A stretch of DNA of 64,000 bases from Hordeum vulgare subsp. vulgare (GCF_904849725.1 NC_058522.1:194885468-194949467); one strand, 5' to 3'; counted from the first letter of the stretch, positions 12,543 through 25,582 are shown. The notes: a model not told the origin generated them from the sequence alone. Made by a program: numbers and translations.

Positions 12543-13206
12543 CTATGGACTTGTAGAGAAATCAACAATATATAGATCTCCTCTCCTAAAGCCTTCGAAG
12601 ACTTTGGATTTGTCATATTCCATGATGACTATGCAACGATATTTGCCAAACATGACAACCACATCAAGATCACAAAGCATTGCGACTGACATGAGGTCGA
12701 ATCCAAGGGATTCGACAAGCATGACTTTGTCCATGTGTCGGTCCTTAGAGATTGCAACCTTACCTAGACCCAATACCTTGCTTTTTTACTTTGTCTATGT
12801 AGGTTATATGCTTCATGTGCGATGGAGTTAATGGAATGTCCATCAATAGATTCTTGTCACCAGTCATGTGATTAGTACATCCACTCTCGAGAACCCACTC
12901 AGTGGCTTTAGAGTTATCATCCTGCAGATGAATTAGTACACCTTATCATCTCATATGCTTCAGAGTGAAGAATCTAGCAAATACTTCACCATTCTGATTT
13001 TTGAATAGTTTATTGTTGGAGTCAAATGACTCATCAGAGGAATATGAAGATTCACATGTAAATCTAGATAATGTAGATGGATCTACACGAGGTCCTTTTA
13101 CAGCAACCCATGAAGTTTTGGGATACTGCTCAAGTTTCGAGTATGATTCATTAGCATTCAACTTCCTCCCAAATGCAATACCTTCTTTCCTATGGTTTAT
13201 GTTCAT
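12543..13206 (-). pseudogene. pol: Sirevirus-like Copia protease and GAG-pre-integrase
   Basis: A retropepsin active-site segment reads WVLESGCTNHMTG on the minus strand; the canonical aspartate is glutamate (codon 12886-12888). The GAG-pre-integrase region follows (12773-12543). Upstream, 13206-12946 reads through the gag-protease linker. The Asp-to-Glu change removes the catalytic residue. Confidence 0.75.
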
Positions 13207-14460
13207 AATCTACTTTTTGAGCACATCACAAAGGGTTTGATGCCCTTTGAGACTTTTGTATATGCCTATCACATACAATTCCTTCAACCCTGCATTTTCG
13301 TTAGTAACATTTGTGGGTTCCTCAAGTGAGAAATTTGTGACCACACATATAGTTGAAGATTTGTAGTAATAGAAGAATTTGAACTTTGAGGTGATGAATT
13401 AGCAGACTCACGATCGATGCATTTCAAACATGGTGGAATGAATTCTTCCTGAGCAAAATTGACCTGTTTAGCAAGGAAAGAATCGCTTTCCCTTTGAAGA
13501 TCATCATGAGACATTCTTAGTTTCTCAAGATCTTGCTTTCTTTGTAGAAATTCATAAGAAAGTTTCTCTTGATTAGCTAAGAGTGTTTCGTGACGACTTT
13601 GAAGGCTTTCAAACTTAGATTGAAGATGTTGAAAGTCCTTAGTCAGAGTTTGTGTGTGATCCATTTCCTTGTTCAACATGTCATAGCTTTTGTCTAGCAG
13701 TTTGTGAAGCTTTTCAATGGCATTATTTTGCTTAGTGGCAATATTAGTAAGTTTCTAATATCTAGGTTTCTGATAATCATCAGGTTCATCACTTATATCA
13801 GACGAGGAAGCATGGTTGAGTACCTTGGCACCCTTTGCCATGAAGCAATAGGTGGGGGAAGACTCGTCATCACAATCATCAGTGTTGTTGCTGAAATCAT
13901 TTTCTTCAATATTGAAGATGGACTTGCTGATGAGTGTGGTGTCAAGAGATAAGCTTGCCAGACCAGACTACGACTCCTCCTCAGTTCCTTCCCCTTCTTC
14001 ACATTCTTCTGATTCTTCCTGAGAATCCATTTCCTTGCAAACAGAGCCTGAGCCTTCCTGTAACTGCTCTTCTTGTGTGATGATGACTTTGAAGATGAGA
14101 ACTTTGAGGATTTCTCATTTTTCTTCAAGTCACCAGAACTGCCATCTTTGTACTTACTCTTCTTTGATTCCTTTACCTAGCAAGGACAATCAGCAATGTA
14201 ATGGCCAGATTTGTTGCATTTGTGACAAGTCCTTTTCTAGTCCTCAGATGAAGATACTGATTTCATTTTCCAAGCTAACCTTGTCTAGAGAACTTCTGAA
14301 ATTTCCTCACAAGCATTGGAAGTTCCCGACCAAGTTCTTGAGGTTCACCAAAACTGCAATGATATTCTTCTTCTTCAGATGAGGAAATTTCCTTTGCCTT
14401 CAGTGCACGAGATCTTCCATAGCTTGGCCCATAGAGATCTCTTTTCTGAGATTGTTGGAA
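12946..14460 (-). pseudogene. gag: Sirevirus-like Copia gag, C-terminal half with zinc knuckle and coiled coil
   Basis: It resumes the gag reading after the solo LTR (FQQSQKRDLYGPSY from 14460). A complete CX2CX4HX4C zinc knuckle (CHKCNKSGHYIADC) lies near 14185-14232. A heptad-like segment rich in Leu, Glu, Gln and Lys follows (13679-13284, 131 codons), likely a coiled coil, then a CLKC motif. Long coiled-coil gag extensions are usual in Sireviruses. Several frameshifts lie around 13790-14130. Confidence 0.75.
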
Positions 14461-17400
14461 TGTAACGGCCAAGATGTGATCCTATCCTTATTTTGGCACG
14501 AGGGCCTCGGTAGGAATAGAAGCGCATCTCGTCGTTTTGCAAGAATGGATATCGTTACAAGTACATGTACAGAAGAGATGAGTATATGGAATTGGCTTAC
14601 ACTCGCCACAAGCTAATCACGATCATCTCAATACAAACATACATTCAACCACAAGTCAGAAGAGCAGGGTCCGATTACGGAAAAAATCAAATGATAAAAA
14701 CAACGTCCATCCCTGCTATCCCAAGCTGCCGGCCTTGAACCCATCCTATGATCGATGAAGAAGAAGAAGAAACTCCAAATAAAACAATCACCACGCTCAT
14801 GTCAAAGTATCACTTTACGTCTACCTGCAACTATTGTTGTAGTAATCTGTGAGCCACAGGGACTCAACAATCTCATTTCCAAAGGTATCAAGACTAGCAC
14901 AACTTAATGGGTGAGGTATGGTTAAGTGGCGAGGCTGCAACAAGCACTGAGCATTTATTTGAGTGGATAACTTACAAGTAAAAGAATAAGAAGGGAGGGG
15001 GTGATCTACGCATAACGGCCGTGAACTAATAATGATCAAGAAATGATCATGAACACCTACTTATGTCAAACATAATCCCATCATGTCCTCTCTCGGATGC
15101 AGAACATGAGAAGAGACATTCACGGTTACGTACACAGTTGGCATATTTTAATTAAATTTACTTCAAGTTTTCTATGACTCGGGGATAAACAAAGTTTCCA
15201 AGTTGCCACATAACCACGTGCACGACTTTCCCAAAGATTTAACCCTGCAAGGGTGCTCCAACTAGTCCATCACAAACTATCACAAGCTGTCCTGGAGAGA
15301 AAACCTCAACCTTGAGGTAGCCCGAGGTATCCTCGATATCCTAGTGCACAAAACCTTCGATAAGAGTTAAAAATATCTAGGAAGACCACCCGACAGGCCA
15401 GATCCCAATAGGAGCCGCGCATATTTCTTTGTCACAGCACTACCGGATGAGCACATCGTACAGTGGCGTGATAGGAATCTCCCGAGTTGCCCCGGGTTGG
15501 ACCCGCACACGACTCTATTTAGGACCAGCACCATCAACACTTGCCCTCCCTTTATTATGTTGAATTAATCCACGAGTTCATGATGCCCTATGCTTTAATG
15601 ACGATGTTTAGTATTATTATGTTGAGGAAATATAGTACCAATGTTGGACCTTGTCAGAAGAGTTTTATCCCAAAACGAAAATAAAGGGCGTCCCCATAAA
15701 AACTCCAAACATGTTAGGAATGCTTAGTATGGAACATAACACCGGTATACAAGTAACTAGGGCGACAAAGATGGAACAAAACACCGAGGTAGAAGTCCAA
15801 GCGTTCCACCTTTTAGCAAGTATATAGGTGCACTAAATTAAATAGCAATACTATTTTGATATAACAAGGAATCCATGTTGCCACTTGGAAAGCAACTTGC
15901 ACCTGCAACTAGCAATGCTTAAATAAGGGTTGAGCAAGCGGTAACATATCCAAACAAAGGTTTGCTAAGATGTGGAGGGGGTTAGAGGCTTTTCATGGCA
16001 ATGTTGGGAGGCTGACATTCAAGTGGTAGGTAATGAGATATAACGATAGAAGCGAGACAACTAGCATAAGAATGATAGTATTGGTATCTAAGGAAATGAT
16101 CATCTTGCGTGAGATCCCGCTTGGAAGAAGAACACATCCGTGAAGTAGGCGAACCAACGTACACGAATGAGTCCTCACACTCTGAATCATTTTTGGAACT
16201 CTATCGAGAAGAAACTATCTAGAAACAACAATTAACACACGATAAAAACCATAACATATTCATGGCATGATGCGCAAACAAATATGATGCATGACATGAC
16301 AAAGCACAACAATCAACTTCTACACATTAAGTGAAGCTCAATATGCAACGAGTTGCATATTGACGAAACTTGAGATGTGAATGACTTGGTTCACTCATGT
16401 TTAGGTACATGATAATATTAAATGTTGTTAAACATGGAAAGAGGTGAAGCATAAATAAACTACACTATCTAGACACTTTAAATGAGGTCGGAAACAACAT
16501 ATACCATTTCCGAAACGGCCCAATAGGTTAATTTCAAAATTGGTCCAGATCTGAACTAAACTATTTTATATTGATTTAAAAACAAAATAAAGTGTACCAT
16601 GTGATTCTACACGTCATTCTAGTCGATTTACATATATAGTTCATCTAAAATGGAGTTACGGTCTAAAAGATATGACTATCACAAGATAATATGTATGAAT
16701 GCGAAATTTATGGAAATGGCAGCCATACGCATGTTAAATCATGGATGCAACAAGATATTATAAAACTACATGAAATTCTAAGCAAGTTTCATATATGGCA
16801 CGTTCAAAATGGAGAAACGGTTCAATAAATACAACCAATACAAGAGATAGCTATAATCTGTACAAAAACAGCAACATGTCATGTTATACACACCAAAACA
16901 ACAAGCTAGAGGAATCCAAAATGCACAAACAAGACATGAGGCAGTAGTTGACAAGATGCACACCAAATATCTCGTAACGACACATTTAATAGAAGCATGG
17001 ATCACTAGGAAAAGAGCTCACGAAATGGTAAGTTGAACACAATTTTAGACTTAGTAAAATGATTAGTCTTAACAGTGCAGTTTTTATCATGATGGCATAT
17101 TAGCAGCAAGAAAAAACATATGCTACAGGTCATATAATGGCATGAAACTTTATCGCATGTTAGTTGGCACGATGCACTTCATTTCATTCCACACTAGCAA
17201 GGTCTAAATACGCACACATTCATAGCTAGCATCGCTACAAGATGGCATTGTGAAATAATCAGATACTCACACTTAGAAATATTTGACCCTATAAAACAAC
17301 AACATCATCTTAGCATGTTCACATGAAGAGAACTATAGCTAACCATGATTTACATGGTCTGGGAAACATACTAAGAGCAACTAGGCTATGGCATAGCCTA

Positions 17401-18199
17401 CTACAAATCACTCATTCCGCACAATCAAAAGAGGCATGGTTTGCTTAATTCGAGCTTCACAAAATGGAACTTTACAAAAAACAAATTGCAGCTTTTAATA
17501 AGATAGCACCTTGTGAGAAACAAATGACCATGCTAATGATAATCTACATGGCAACCGGAGGCATGGCATCAAATTAGGCATATCTTAGAGCAATTCTCAC
17601 GATGGAACCATATGCAAAAGACCTACGGACTATATGCAATCATCCATGCCATACTGAACAAAATAACAGTTTAGATGTATTCACAAGCACATGCAACAAA
17701 TATTGGAGCATGTATATGCAACCTACTACGCATGCAAATGCCAAAATCATGAAGAGCACGAAGAGTAGAACATTTTTATATAAAGTTTATTCAATTCGGA
17801 GATACCGTTATTTAGTTATGAAATAAATCATTTAAACATGTCATTTACGCAAAACAATGCAAACAACAAGTTTAAATATTTCACACATGCATGATAGTTG
17901 GATATTGTGAATCTATAGAAAATTCTAAATATTTTCAATATTAAGTTTGTTAATTCCGATTCACGGATTAAATCACACAAGAATACAAAAGGGCATCGCA
18001 ACAAAGTAGCATGCACACAAACTTGTTCAAATGACAAAATTAATTGCACACATGGATTCTATGGATTTTTCTACTCCAAAATCATATATAACATGTGGGT
18101 GTTTACTATGGGAAAAGTGACACAACAATTATGTAAGATTATAACATTTATGCAAATTTTGTGCAAACAACATTTTAATTTACACAAAATTCTGTGCTC

Positions 18200-18720
18200 C
18201 TCATTCGTCCGCATGGACAGGAGGCGAGTGGCACTGACGGTGGATAGCGAGGGCTTCGACGAGGGTGCTTCTGCGATGGTATCGGCATGAGGCGGTGAGG
18301 ATCCATCGGATCTGGTGGTTTCCAGCCGGATCTGGCGCACCAGGATCGGGTGGCGCGCTGGATCCATGGCTGCGTGCTGCGAGGGATAGGGAGGTGGCTG
18401 GGGTTAGGGAGAAGATAGAGAGAAGGATAAGAAGAGGTAGGCGGCATGGGGTCACCGCCATCCTGCGGCGGAGGTCCGTTGGGTCGGTGGCTTCAGCGAG
18501 AAGGCCTGTGACCGGAGGCAGAGCATGGGAACGCGGTTCGGCACTGAAGGGGAGCCACGGGAAGGCTGCGGACGCTGCATGCGGCGGCGACCCGATTTAG
18601 GCCTCGGGCGGGCTGCGGATGGGTTTGGGTGGGCTAGTGCGGTTGGTGGGAGGAGAGAGGGAGTGGGTGGCGTTGTTGGTGGAGGCTGGCGGCAGTGCAG
18701 GATTTGAGGTGGGACTAAGG
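18200..18720 (-). other. GC-rich island inside solo long LTR
   Basis: GC-rich block downstream of the minus-strand TATA box at 18747-18755, positioned like the island at 1220-1900. Overlapping ORFs on both strands do not look like proteins. Confidence 0.55.
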
Positions 18721-18746
18721 ACGTCCAAATCTTGCACGGGAGGTTG

Positions 18747-18755
18747 CTTAAATAG
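18747..18755 (-). promoter_or_regulatory. TATA-like box of long-LTR promoter
   Basis: CTATTTAAG on the minus strand, about 580 bases inside the LTR, followed by a CT-rich leader. Confidence 0.45.
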
Positions 18756-19337
18756 GGAAGATGGTTAGGTTTAGGGATCTTTGCATTGATTTCGACCGTA
18801 CGATCGCAATTGGACGGTCCAAAAATGAGGGGTAGGCTAGGTGGGTTTTGTGGGCTGTGTAGATGGGCTGGGGTGAGAAGTGAGGGAAGATTGTGGCCAG
18901 GCAATAGTGTTTTTAAAACACTTAAAACGTCCGCTAATAAACCGGCTAGTGCCGCTATATATTTAATGGTTCGGTATCAAACGAACTACGAACGCGACAA
19001 AATTTGGCACGTGGTCTACCTACATTAAAATAAGACTGCACACCAACTTTCAACCCAATCCGAGAATGTTTTATACACACTTTTAAAAACAACATTTTAA
19101 CGATGCCGCGGGCGCATGCGTGTGTGCTTGGTCTCGAAACGATCAATGACAAAAGCGGAGAGAACCAACAACTAATAACGGATGCAAGTTTTGAAAAAAT
19201 GACGACAACGGATTGTCGATGCTATGTAGATGATACGTATGATGCGATGATGAATGCGATAATCAAATAAATCACATGGCAGTTACGAAATAAAAGGGGA
19301 ATCTTCTGGACTGACAGTTCCGGGCTGTTACATGGAA

Positions 19338-19934
19338 TTCAAGAGTATTGAGTGTCTCATGAATATTACCAGGATCTAGTGACTTGTAGTCTCCACACTC
19401 TTAAATCATCAAAGCAAGTGTATCAAATGAGGAATCAAGAGATATCATCAATTTATTCACCACCTCATGATCGGTGATGTGAGTGGCACCAAGAGATTGG
19501 AGCTCATTGGAGATATCAATGAGGCGATCAAAAGTTTGCCGAACATTTTTGTTGTCGAGTCTTTTGAAGCGATTGAAGAGATTGCGAAGAACATCAACCC
19601 GAGAGTCACATTGAGTTGAGATTGCTTCGTTGGCCTTTGACAACCTGTCCCAGATGAGTTTTGCAGATCCCAAAGCACTCACTCTTCCATACTAACCTTT
19701 GCTGAGATGGCCACATATGATATTATTTGCTTGTGAGTTGAGTAGCTTGAATCTCTTCATACCAGCAACCTTGATCGATGGGGTGATGGAGGGAACACAA
19801 TTTTCCACAACATACCAGAGATTTTTGTCAATTGCTTCAAGATGCATGCGCATCATGTTCTTCTAGTAGGGGTAGTTCGTCCATTCAAAGGTAGGACAAC
19901 CCGCAGATACCTTGATTGTACCTGCAGTCGACAT
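19338..19934 (-). pseudogene. gag: Sirevirus-like Copia gag, N-terminal half
   Basis: It starts with ATG at 19932-19934 (MSTAG), 67 bases inside the primer site, and reads in one frame to the solo LTR. It contains a UBN2/DUF4219-type gag domain (YxKNMMRMHLEAID, LGSAKLIWDRL). Two in-frame stops replace a Trp (19863-19865) and a Gln (19692-19694); the third copy of this family at 63295 keeps both residues. A further stop lies near 19401. The start choice is supported by the identical start in that copy. Confidence 0.85.
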
Positions 19935-19987
19935 AACTAAAACCCCAGTTGGTTAAACCAAAATCACACACAACAAGGGAGTACCTT

Positions 19988-20001
19988 GCTCTAATACCAA
20001 T
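19988..20001 (-). promoter_or_regulatory. Primer binding site (initiator tRNA-Met type)
   Basis: ATTGGTATTAGAGC on the minus strand immediately after the 5' LTR; one change from the usual TGGTATCAGAGC. Confidence 0.8.
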
Positions 20002-21492
20002 TGAAAGTGCATTATATCGACTAGAGGGGGGGGGTGACTAGGCGTTTTATACAAATTCGTCACTGAGGAATTACTCGCTGAGTAAATTGCTAAGCGACGA
20101 AATACAAGCAACGGATTAATTACTCAAGTGCATGCAAAACATTGCAACGACATATTCATCATGATGAAATGAAACATAGACAAAGCACATGTAGCTTGTA
20201 AACAGGATATGCACGTGAAGAACAAGGTGACTGAAGAATTTGAGATGAGGAAATTGAGAAAGTCTTCAGTCAAAGTGTTCAAATAGTAACTATCAGTATC
20301 ATAGACAAGTACTTGAGGATATAGATGAGTTGAGGAAATTGAATGAGGAGCTCAATGAAGACATTGATTTGATGACCCAGTTCCAACTCCTGTGACAGTC
20401 GTACGTCTCGTTTGGAGCAGCTTGGTATTTAAACCAAAGGACACACATTCCTTACCATATTCTCCTTGAGCTAAGGTCATGCAGACCTCGCCCAACACTC
20501 GTGGTAAGTCTTCTGGGCATACTTCCAAACCCTCACAAACTCGGTCACCCGGTAATCCACAATTTTCTGCTGGATGCTCTAGACAATTGACGCCTAACCG
20601 TCTGGAAGATACACAATCTTCAAAGGTAACAAGTGTCGGTTCCACATAGGAACAATCTCTTCAGTGATGCTCAATCGCTTTGGGATTTGATTTTTGGTTT
20701 TGGGTGTTGGGTTTTTCCTCGCTCATGATTTTCTCTCAAAGTCCTGGGAGGATGGGTTGCTCTCAAATGACAAGTGTCAAGTTCTCTCTGGGAGCATCCA
20801 ACAAGCTAGTCTTTGTAGGGGGCGGCTATTTATAGCCTCGGAGCAATCTCGATATGATATGACATAAATGCCCCCTAATGATATGACTGTTATATGGATA
20901 AGGTTTTGGGAGAACTAGCATAAAGCACAACAACGATTGGAATTTTCGTACTATGAAAATCCTCAGATCTATCATGTTCCTCACTTGTAGGCAATTTGCA
21001 CTCGCGAAATCCTAACTCCTCAGTTAGAATGATTTCCTCACAAACCAGAAGAACTTTGTATCTGTTACTGAAGAAATTGACTGAACTGCAAGAGATTTCC
21101 AAGGGCTTCACTCGAAGTATTGGTTATGTGTAGGTTTTGAGATGATCATCAATGGGAAATTTTTCCTTAGTATTACCTCGTCCCCCTTTAACAGTATGGT
21201 GTTCCTATGACTCAAAAGAAATGAAATGAAACTATGAAAACAAAAGTCTTCACGCTTCAAAGTCCTTGCTTCAATATGTTAAAGGACACATCAATTTCCT
21301 CACTTTGAAAATCTTTAGGAAAGTATCAATGCCTTCAGTTGAATACATTCATTTTTAGGGATCGACATTCTTTGAATATATCAAACTCCTCAGCGACTTA
21401 TAGAGCCTGTGTACACTCACAAAGATATTAGTTCGTTAACCTATAAGTCTTCAATACACCAAAATCACTAAAGGGCGCTAGATTCACTTACA
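20002..21492 (-). repeat. 5' LTR of Sirevirus-like Copia
   Basis: 1491 bp. On the minus strand it runs from TGTAAGTGAATCTAG at 21492 to CACTTTCA at 20002. The TATA box is at 20826-20834. It pairs with 4744-6229. Confidence 0.88.
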
Positions 21493-21541
21493 ACTTGCGT
21501 ATGCTAACCATCACAATATCACTTCATATCAAATGGATGTG
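21493..21541 (+). pseudogene. pol: Host Copia pol, part 2: short RT segment
   Basis: 49 bases that translate as the RT segment [15 protein letters not shown], joining exactly the reading frame of 4743 on the left and 36985 on the right. It is trapped between the Sirevirus-like and the Athila-like insertions. Confidence 0.85.
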
Positions 21542-23113
21542 TGCTACCTCTTGAGCTTGTGTTGGTTTTCCCTCGAAGAGGAAAGCGTGATGCAGCGAAG
21601 TAGATAAGTATTTCCCTCGGTTTGTTGAGAACCAAGGTATCAATCTAGTAGGAGGAACAAGCAACGCACCAATAGTATTACCTACATAAACAATCAAACA
21701 CTTGCGCCCAACGATATAAAGGGGTTGTCAATCCCTTCAGAGTTATTTACAAGGATGAGATCTGACAGAGATAGATATAAGAGATTGTGGAAACAAAAGT
21801 AAATAAATTACAACAAATAATTTTTGGTATTTTTGGTTTATAGATGTGAAAATATAATATGGAAAATAGACCCGGGGGCCATAGGTTTCACTAGAGGCTT
21901 CTCTCATAAAGGAAAATAATACGGTGGGTGAACAAATTACCGTCGAGAAATTAATAGAAAAGCGAATAATTATGAAGATATCCAAGGCAATGATTATGCA
22001 TATAAGCATCACGTCCGTGTCAAGTAGACCGAAACGATTCTACATCTGCTACTATTACTCCACACATCGATCGACTCCTCCGTGCATCTAGAGTATTAAG
22101 TTCATGAAGAACAAATTAACACATTAAGTAAGATGACATGATGTATAGGGATAAACTCAAGCAATATGATGAAAACCCCATCTTTTTATCCTCGATGGCA
22201 ACAATACAATACGTGCCTCGCTACTCCTACTATGTCACTCGGTATGGACACCGCAAGATTGAACCCAAAACTAAGCATTTCTCCCATTGCAAGAATGACC
22301 AATCTATTTGGCCAAACGAAACCAATAATTCGAAGAGACTTGAAAAGATATGAAATCATGCATATAATAATTCAGAAGAGACTCAAATAATATTCATAGA
22401 TAATATGAACTTAAACTCACAATTCATCGGATCTCGACAAACACACCGCAAAAGAGTATTACATTGGATAGATCTCCATGAAGATCATGAAGAACATGGT
22501 ATTGAGGATCAAAGAGAGAGAAGAGGCCATCTAGCTACTAGCTATGGACCCGTAGGTCTGTGGTGAACTACTCACACATCATCAGAGGGGCAATGGAGTT
22601 TATGTAGATGCCCTCTGTGGTCAATTACCTCTCCGGTAGATTACCGGAAAAGGCTCCCAGATTGGATTTCACGGGAACACAGGCTCCTCGCGACGTAGAA
22701 TTCGTGGCTCTTTTTTGCGATACAGGAATATTTGGTAATTTATAGGCCAAAGAACAGGGTTAGGATACCTGCAGGGGGCCAACAAGCCAGGGGGCGTAAC
22801 CACCCCCTAGGGCGTGCCGTGCAGGCTTGTGGCCTCCCGGCAGATGCCCTGTCCCCTACTCCAAGTCTACTGCGTTTCTTCTGGTCCAAGCAAAATCAAT
22901 CCAGAGATTTTATTCTGTTTGGAATCCGTTTAATATTCCTTATCTGTAATACTCAAAAACATGGAAAAAACAGAAACTAGCACTAGGCTCTAGATTAATA
23001 GGTTAGTCCCATGAATAATATAAAACAACATACAAATGCATATAAAACTTCCAAAACAGATAATATAATAGCATGGAACAATCAAAAATTATAGATACGT
23101 TGGAGATGTATCA
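21542..23113 (-). repeat. 3' LTR of Athila-like element
   Basis: 1572 bp. On the minus strand it starts TGATACATCTCCAACG at 23113 and ends AGAGGTAGCA at 21542. TATAAATT lies at 22737-22744 (minus). Confidence 0.88.
22737..22744 (-). promoter_or_regulatory. TATA box of Athila-like LTR
   Basis: TATAAATT on the minus strand. The matching position of the other LTR (about 36613) reads AATAAATT and is damaged. Confidence 0.5.
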
Positions 23114-23130
23114 AGCATCCCCAAGCTTAA
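23114..23130 (-). promoter_or_regulatory. Polypurine tract of Athila-like element
   Basis: TTAAGCTTGGGGATGC on the minus strand directly upstream of the 3' LTR. Confidence 0.7.
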
Positions 23131-24726
23131 TTCCTGCTCGTTCTCGAGTAGGTAAATGATAAAAACAGAATTTTTGATGTGAATGCTACCTAACATATTT
23201 ATCCATGTAATATTCTCTATTGTGGCATGAATATTCAGATCCATAAGATTCAAAATAGAAGTCTAATATTGACATAAAAATAATAATACTTCAAACATAA
23301 TAATAAGGTAATTGCTTCCTTTCGAAATAAGATGGTCTTAGAAAGTTATCCCTACAAAATCATATGGTGCGGCTATGCTCCATCTTCACCACACAAAGTA
23401 TCTAAATCGTGCACAACCTCGATGAAAATCAAGCAATTGTTTCACACTTTTTATGTTCTCAAAACATTTCAACTCTCACGCAATACATGAGCGCGAGCCA
23501 TAGATATAACACTATAGGTGGAATAGAGTGTGGTGGAGGTTGCAAAAAAGGAGAAGATAGTCTCACATCAACTAGGCATATCAACGGGCTATGGAGATGC
23601 CCGTCAATAGATATTAATGTGAGTGAGTATGGATTTCCATGCAACAAATGCACTAGAGCTATAAGTGTATGAAAGCTCAAAAAGAAAACTAAGTGGTTGT
23701 GCAAAATATGTAATCCCGCTAGTTATATGAAAGTGACGAAATAGGAGACTCTCTATGAATAAGATGGTGCTACTTTCAAGCACAAGTGAGGAAAGGGATA
23801 GTAGCATTGTACATTCTCTTTTTCTCTTTTTTTTTCTTTTTTTGGTGGGCTTCTTCGGCCTCTTTTATTTTTTGTAAAGTCCGGAGACTCATCCCAACTT
23901 GTGAGGGAATCATAGCTTCCATCATCCTTTTCTCACACGGGACAATGCTCTAATAATGCAAATCATCACACTTTTATTTACTTACAACTCAAAAGATTAC
24001 AACTAGATATTTAGAACAAAGTATGACTCTATAAACAATATGTAAGTGATGACGCATGTCATAAAAACGGGACGGTGGTGTTGCATGGCAATATATATGG
24101 CTATGAAAATGCCATAATAGGTAGATATGGTGACTGTTTTGAGGAAAATATATGGTGGATGTTTTGAGGAAGGTGGATTTAATGTACCGGCGGAAGTTGC
24201 GCGGTACTTGAGAGGCTAGCAAAGGTGGAAGGGTGAGAGTGCGTATAATCCATGAACTCAACATTAGTCATCAAGAACTCACATACTTATTGCAAAAGCC
24301 TATTAGTTATCGAAGCAAAGTATTAAACGCATGCTCCTAGGGGCAGGGCTGGTAGGAGTTAACCATTGCGCGATCCCGACCTCCACACAAAGGTTGACAA
24401 TCATTACACAAATCATGCTCCGACTTCATCACATAATGGTTCACCATACGTGCATGCTACGGGAATCACAATCTTTAACACAAGTATTTTTTCTATTACT
24501 TATTTCATATCTCAAAACTTATTTCATATCTCAAAACTATATGCAAGGAATCAAACTTCTCATCATATTCAATGCACTTAATATGAAAGTTTTTATTATA
24601 TCCCTCTTGGATGCCTATTATATTAGGACTAAATTCATAACCTAAACCAATTACCATGTTGTTTAAAGAACTCTGAAAATAATATAAGTGAGGTACTAGA
24701 GTTTAATAATTTCTATAAAACACAAC
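23131..24726 (-). other. Athila-like internal non-coding region, left part
   Basis: AT-rich sequence without credible ORFs, of the kind found between the coding part and the polypurine tract in Triticeae Athila elements. It is interrupted at 24732 by the nested LTR element and continues at 33068. Confidence 0.7.
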
Positions 24727-24932
24727 ACCGTTGTCGGTGCACTAAAGACTGGGGTCCCTAGTGCCCCAGACTTGTGCATGGGCGCGAAGAGCCCCTGCCA
24801 ACAGGGCATGGCAGGACCCAGTCAAAGATGCAACCCCCAAGATTATCAAGGCCTCGACAAGCCTGCCTTGACGGGAAGACGACCAAGGCCGCACCCATTT
24901 GGTGGGCGTGATAAACTCAACAAGTACGAGAC

Positions 24933-25027
24933 TCCGACAAGCTCCCTTGCCGGGATGACGACTGAAGCCCCCGGCAAGCTCCCTTGCCGGGAGAAAGACT
25001 CAAGGCCCCGACAAGCTCGTTGTCGGG
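24933..25027 (+). repeat. Hairpin array in 5' LTR
   Basis: Three short inverted repeats spaced about 37 bases apart: CCGACAAG/CTTGCCGG with one mismatch (24933-24954), CCCGGCAAG-CTCC-CTTGCCGGG perfect (24970-24991), and CCCGACAA-GCTCG-TTGTCGGG perfect with a different base pair (25007-25027). Equivalent units lie at 32441-32534 in the 3' LTR. Confidence 0.75.
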
Positions 25028-25282
25028 ATGACGGGCCTAGCCATTGGTGGGCAACCGCCCTTGCCAAAGTGCCACCGCCCCCAAGTGCCAGCGCATTCCG
25101 CATGCGCCAGCGCAGCGTCCAGGTGTCAAAACACCTGGATACGTGTCTTCACCAGCACATCGCTGACAAGGACAAGACGTTCATTAAATGCACCTGACAG
25201 TAGTAGATGGATAAGCACCTCCCTAGGTTCACTGTAGCTCCTCGTGAACCTACCACCGAGCACTGTAGGTGACCCCTTTGCT

Positions 25283-25290
25283 TATAAAAG
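25283..25290 (+). promoter_or_regulatory. TATA box of 5' LTR
   Basis: TATAAAAG, repeated at 32790-32797 in the 3' LTR. Confidence 0.65.
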
Positions 25291-25560
25291 GAGGCCCTTA
25301 GCTCATTTCGAAGGGGTTAGACTCTTTGGACATTGGCCCATAAGAAGCTTATCAAGAGTCACTGTAACAGTCAACAACAAAATGCTTAATACAACCACAC
25401 AAGCAGGACGTAGGGTTTTACGCGTAAGCGGCCCGAACCTGGGTAAAAAGGCTTGTCGGGTGCTGATTGTTAGTTCTGCTTTTCACGTCACCTGTCCCTG
25501 TCCTACGATCATAAGGGTTTCACGTTGATTCCCATAGGCGTCGACCTCGCATCTCCGACA

Positions 25561-25582
25561 TCTTCGGCGCGCCAGGTAGGGG
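25561..25582 (+). promoter_or_regulatory. Primer binding region
   Basis: TCTTCGGCGCGCCAGGTAGG directly after the 5' LTR. GCGCGCCAGGTAGGG next to an LTR is familiar from grass Gypsy elements; the priming tRNA was not checked. Confidence 0.6.

Larger units (their letters stand above)
14461..19332 (-). mobile_element. Solo long LTR (Sukkula/Erika/LARD-like), 4872 bp
   Basis: The ends are TGTAACGGCC (14461) and GGGCTGTTACA (19332), with a perfect 5-bp TSD tggaa at 14456-14460 and 19333-19337. The gag of the surrounding Copia reads directly across the insertion point. There is no internal domain, primer site or second LTR, so this is a solo LTR left by LTR-LTR recombination. It shares its 5' end with 1-2560 and its 3' end with 56736-61814. 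No protein-coding signal is visible. Gene-free stretch: AT-rich to 18180, GC island 18200-18720, promoter, then the conserved 5' end. Confidence 0.88.
4744..21492 (-). mobile_element. Sirevirus-like Copia retrotransposon, full-length, degenerate
   Basis: Two LTRs of the same strand and family (4744-6229 and 20002-21492) flank a primer site, gag, protease, integrase, RT, RNase H, a downstream extra coding region and repeated polypurine tracts, in that order on the minus strand. The element splits the host Copia in its RT codons; flanking gcttg (4739-4743) and acttg (21493-21497) are the TSD with one mismatch. Removing the solo LTR at 14461-19332 leaves about 11.9 kb, long for Copia but normal for env-like Sireviruses (Maximus type in Triticeae, by memory). 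Many stops make it non-functional. Confidence 0.88.
24732..25560 (+). repeat. 5' LTR of small non-autonomous element
   Basis: 829 bp, TGTCGG to CCGACA, with TATAAAAG at 25283-25290 and a hairpin array at 24933-25027. Confidence 0.9.

Noticed and set aside
24772..25197. 141-codon ORF repeated at 32181-32744
   Set aside because: Falls in the paired LTRs of the small element and reads through the hairpin array; not a gene.
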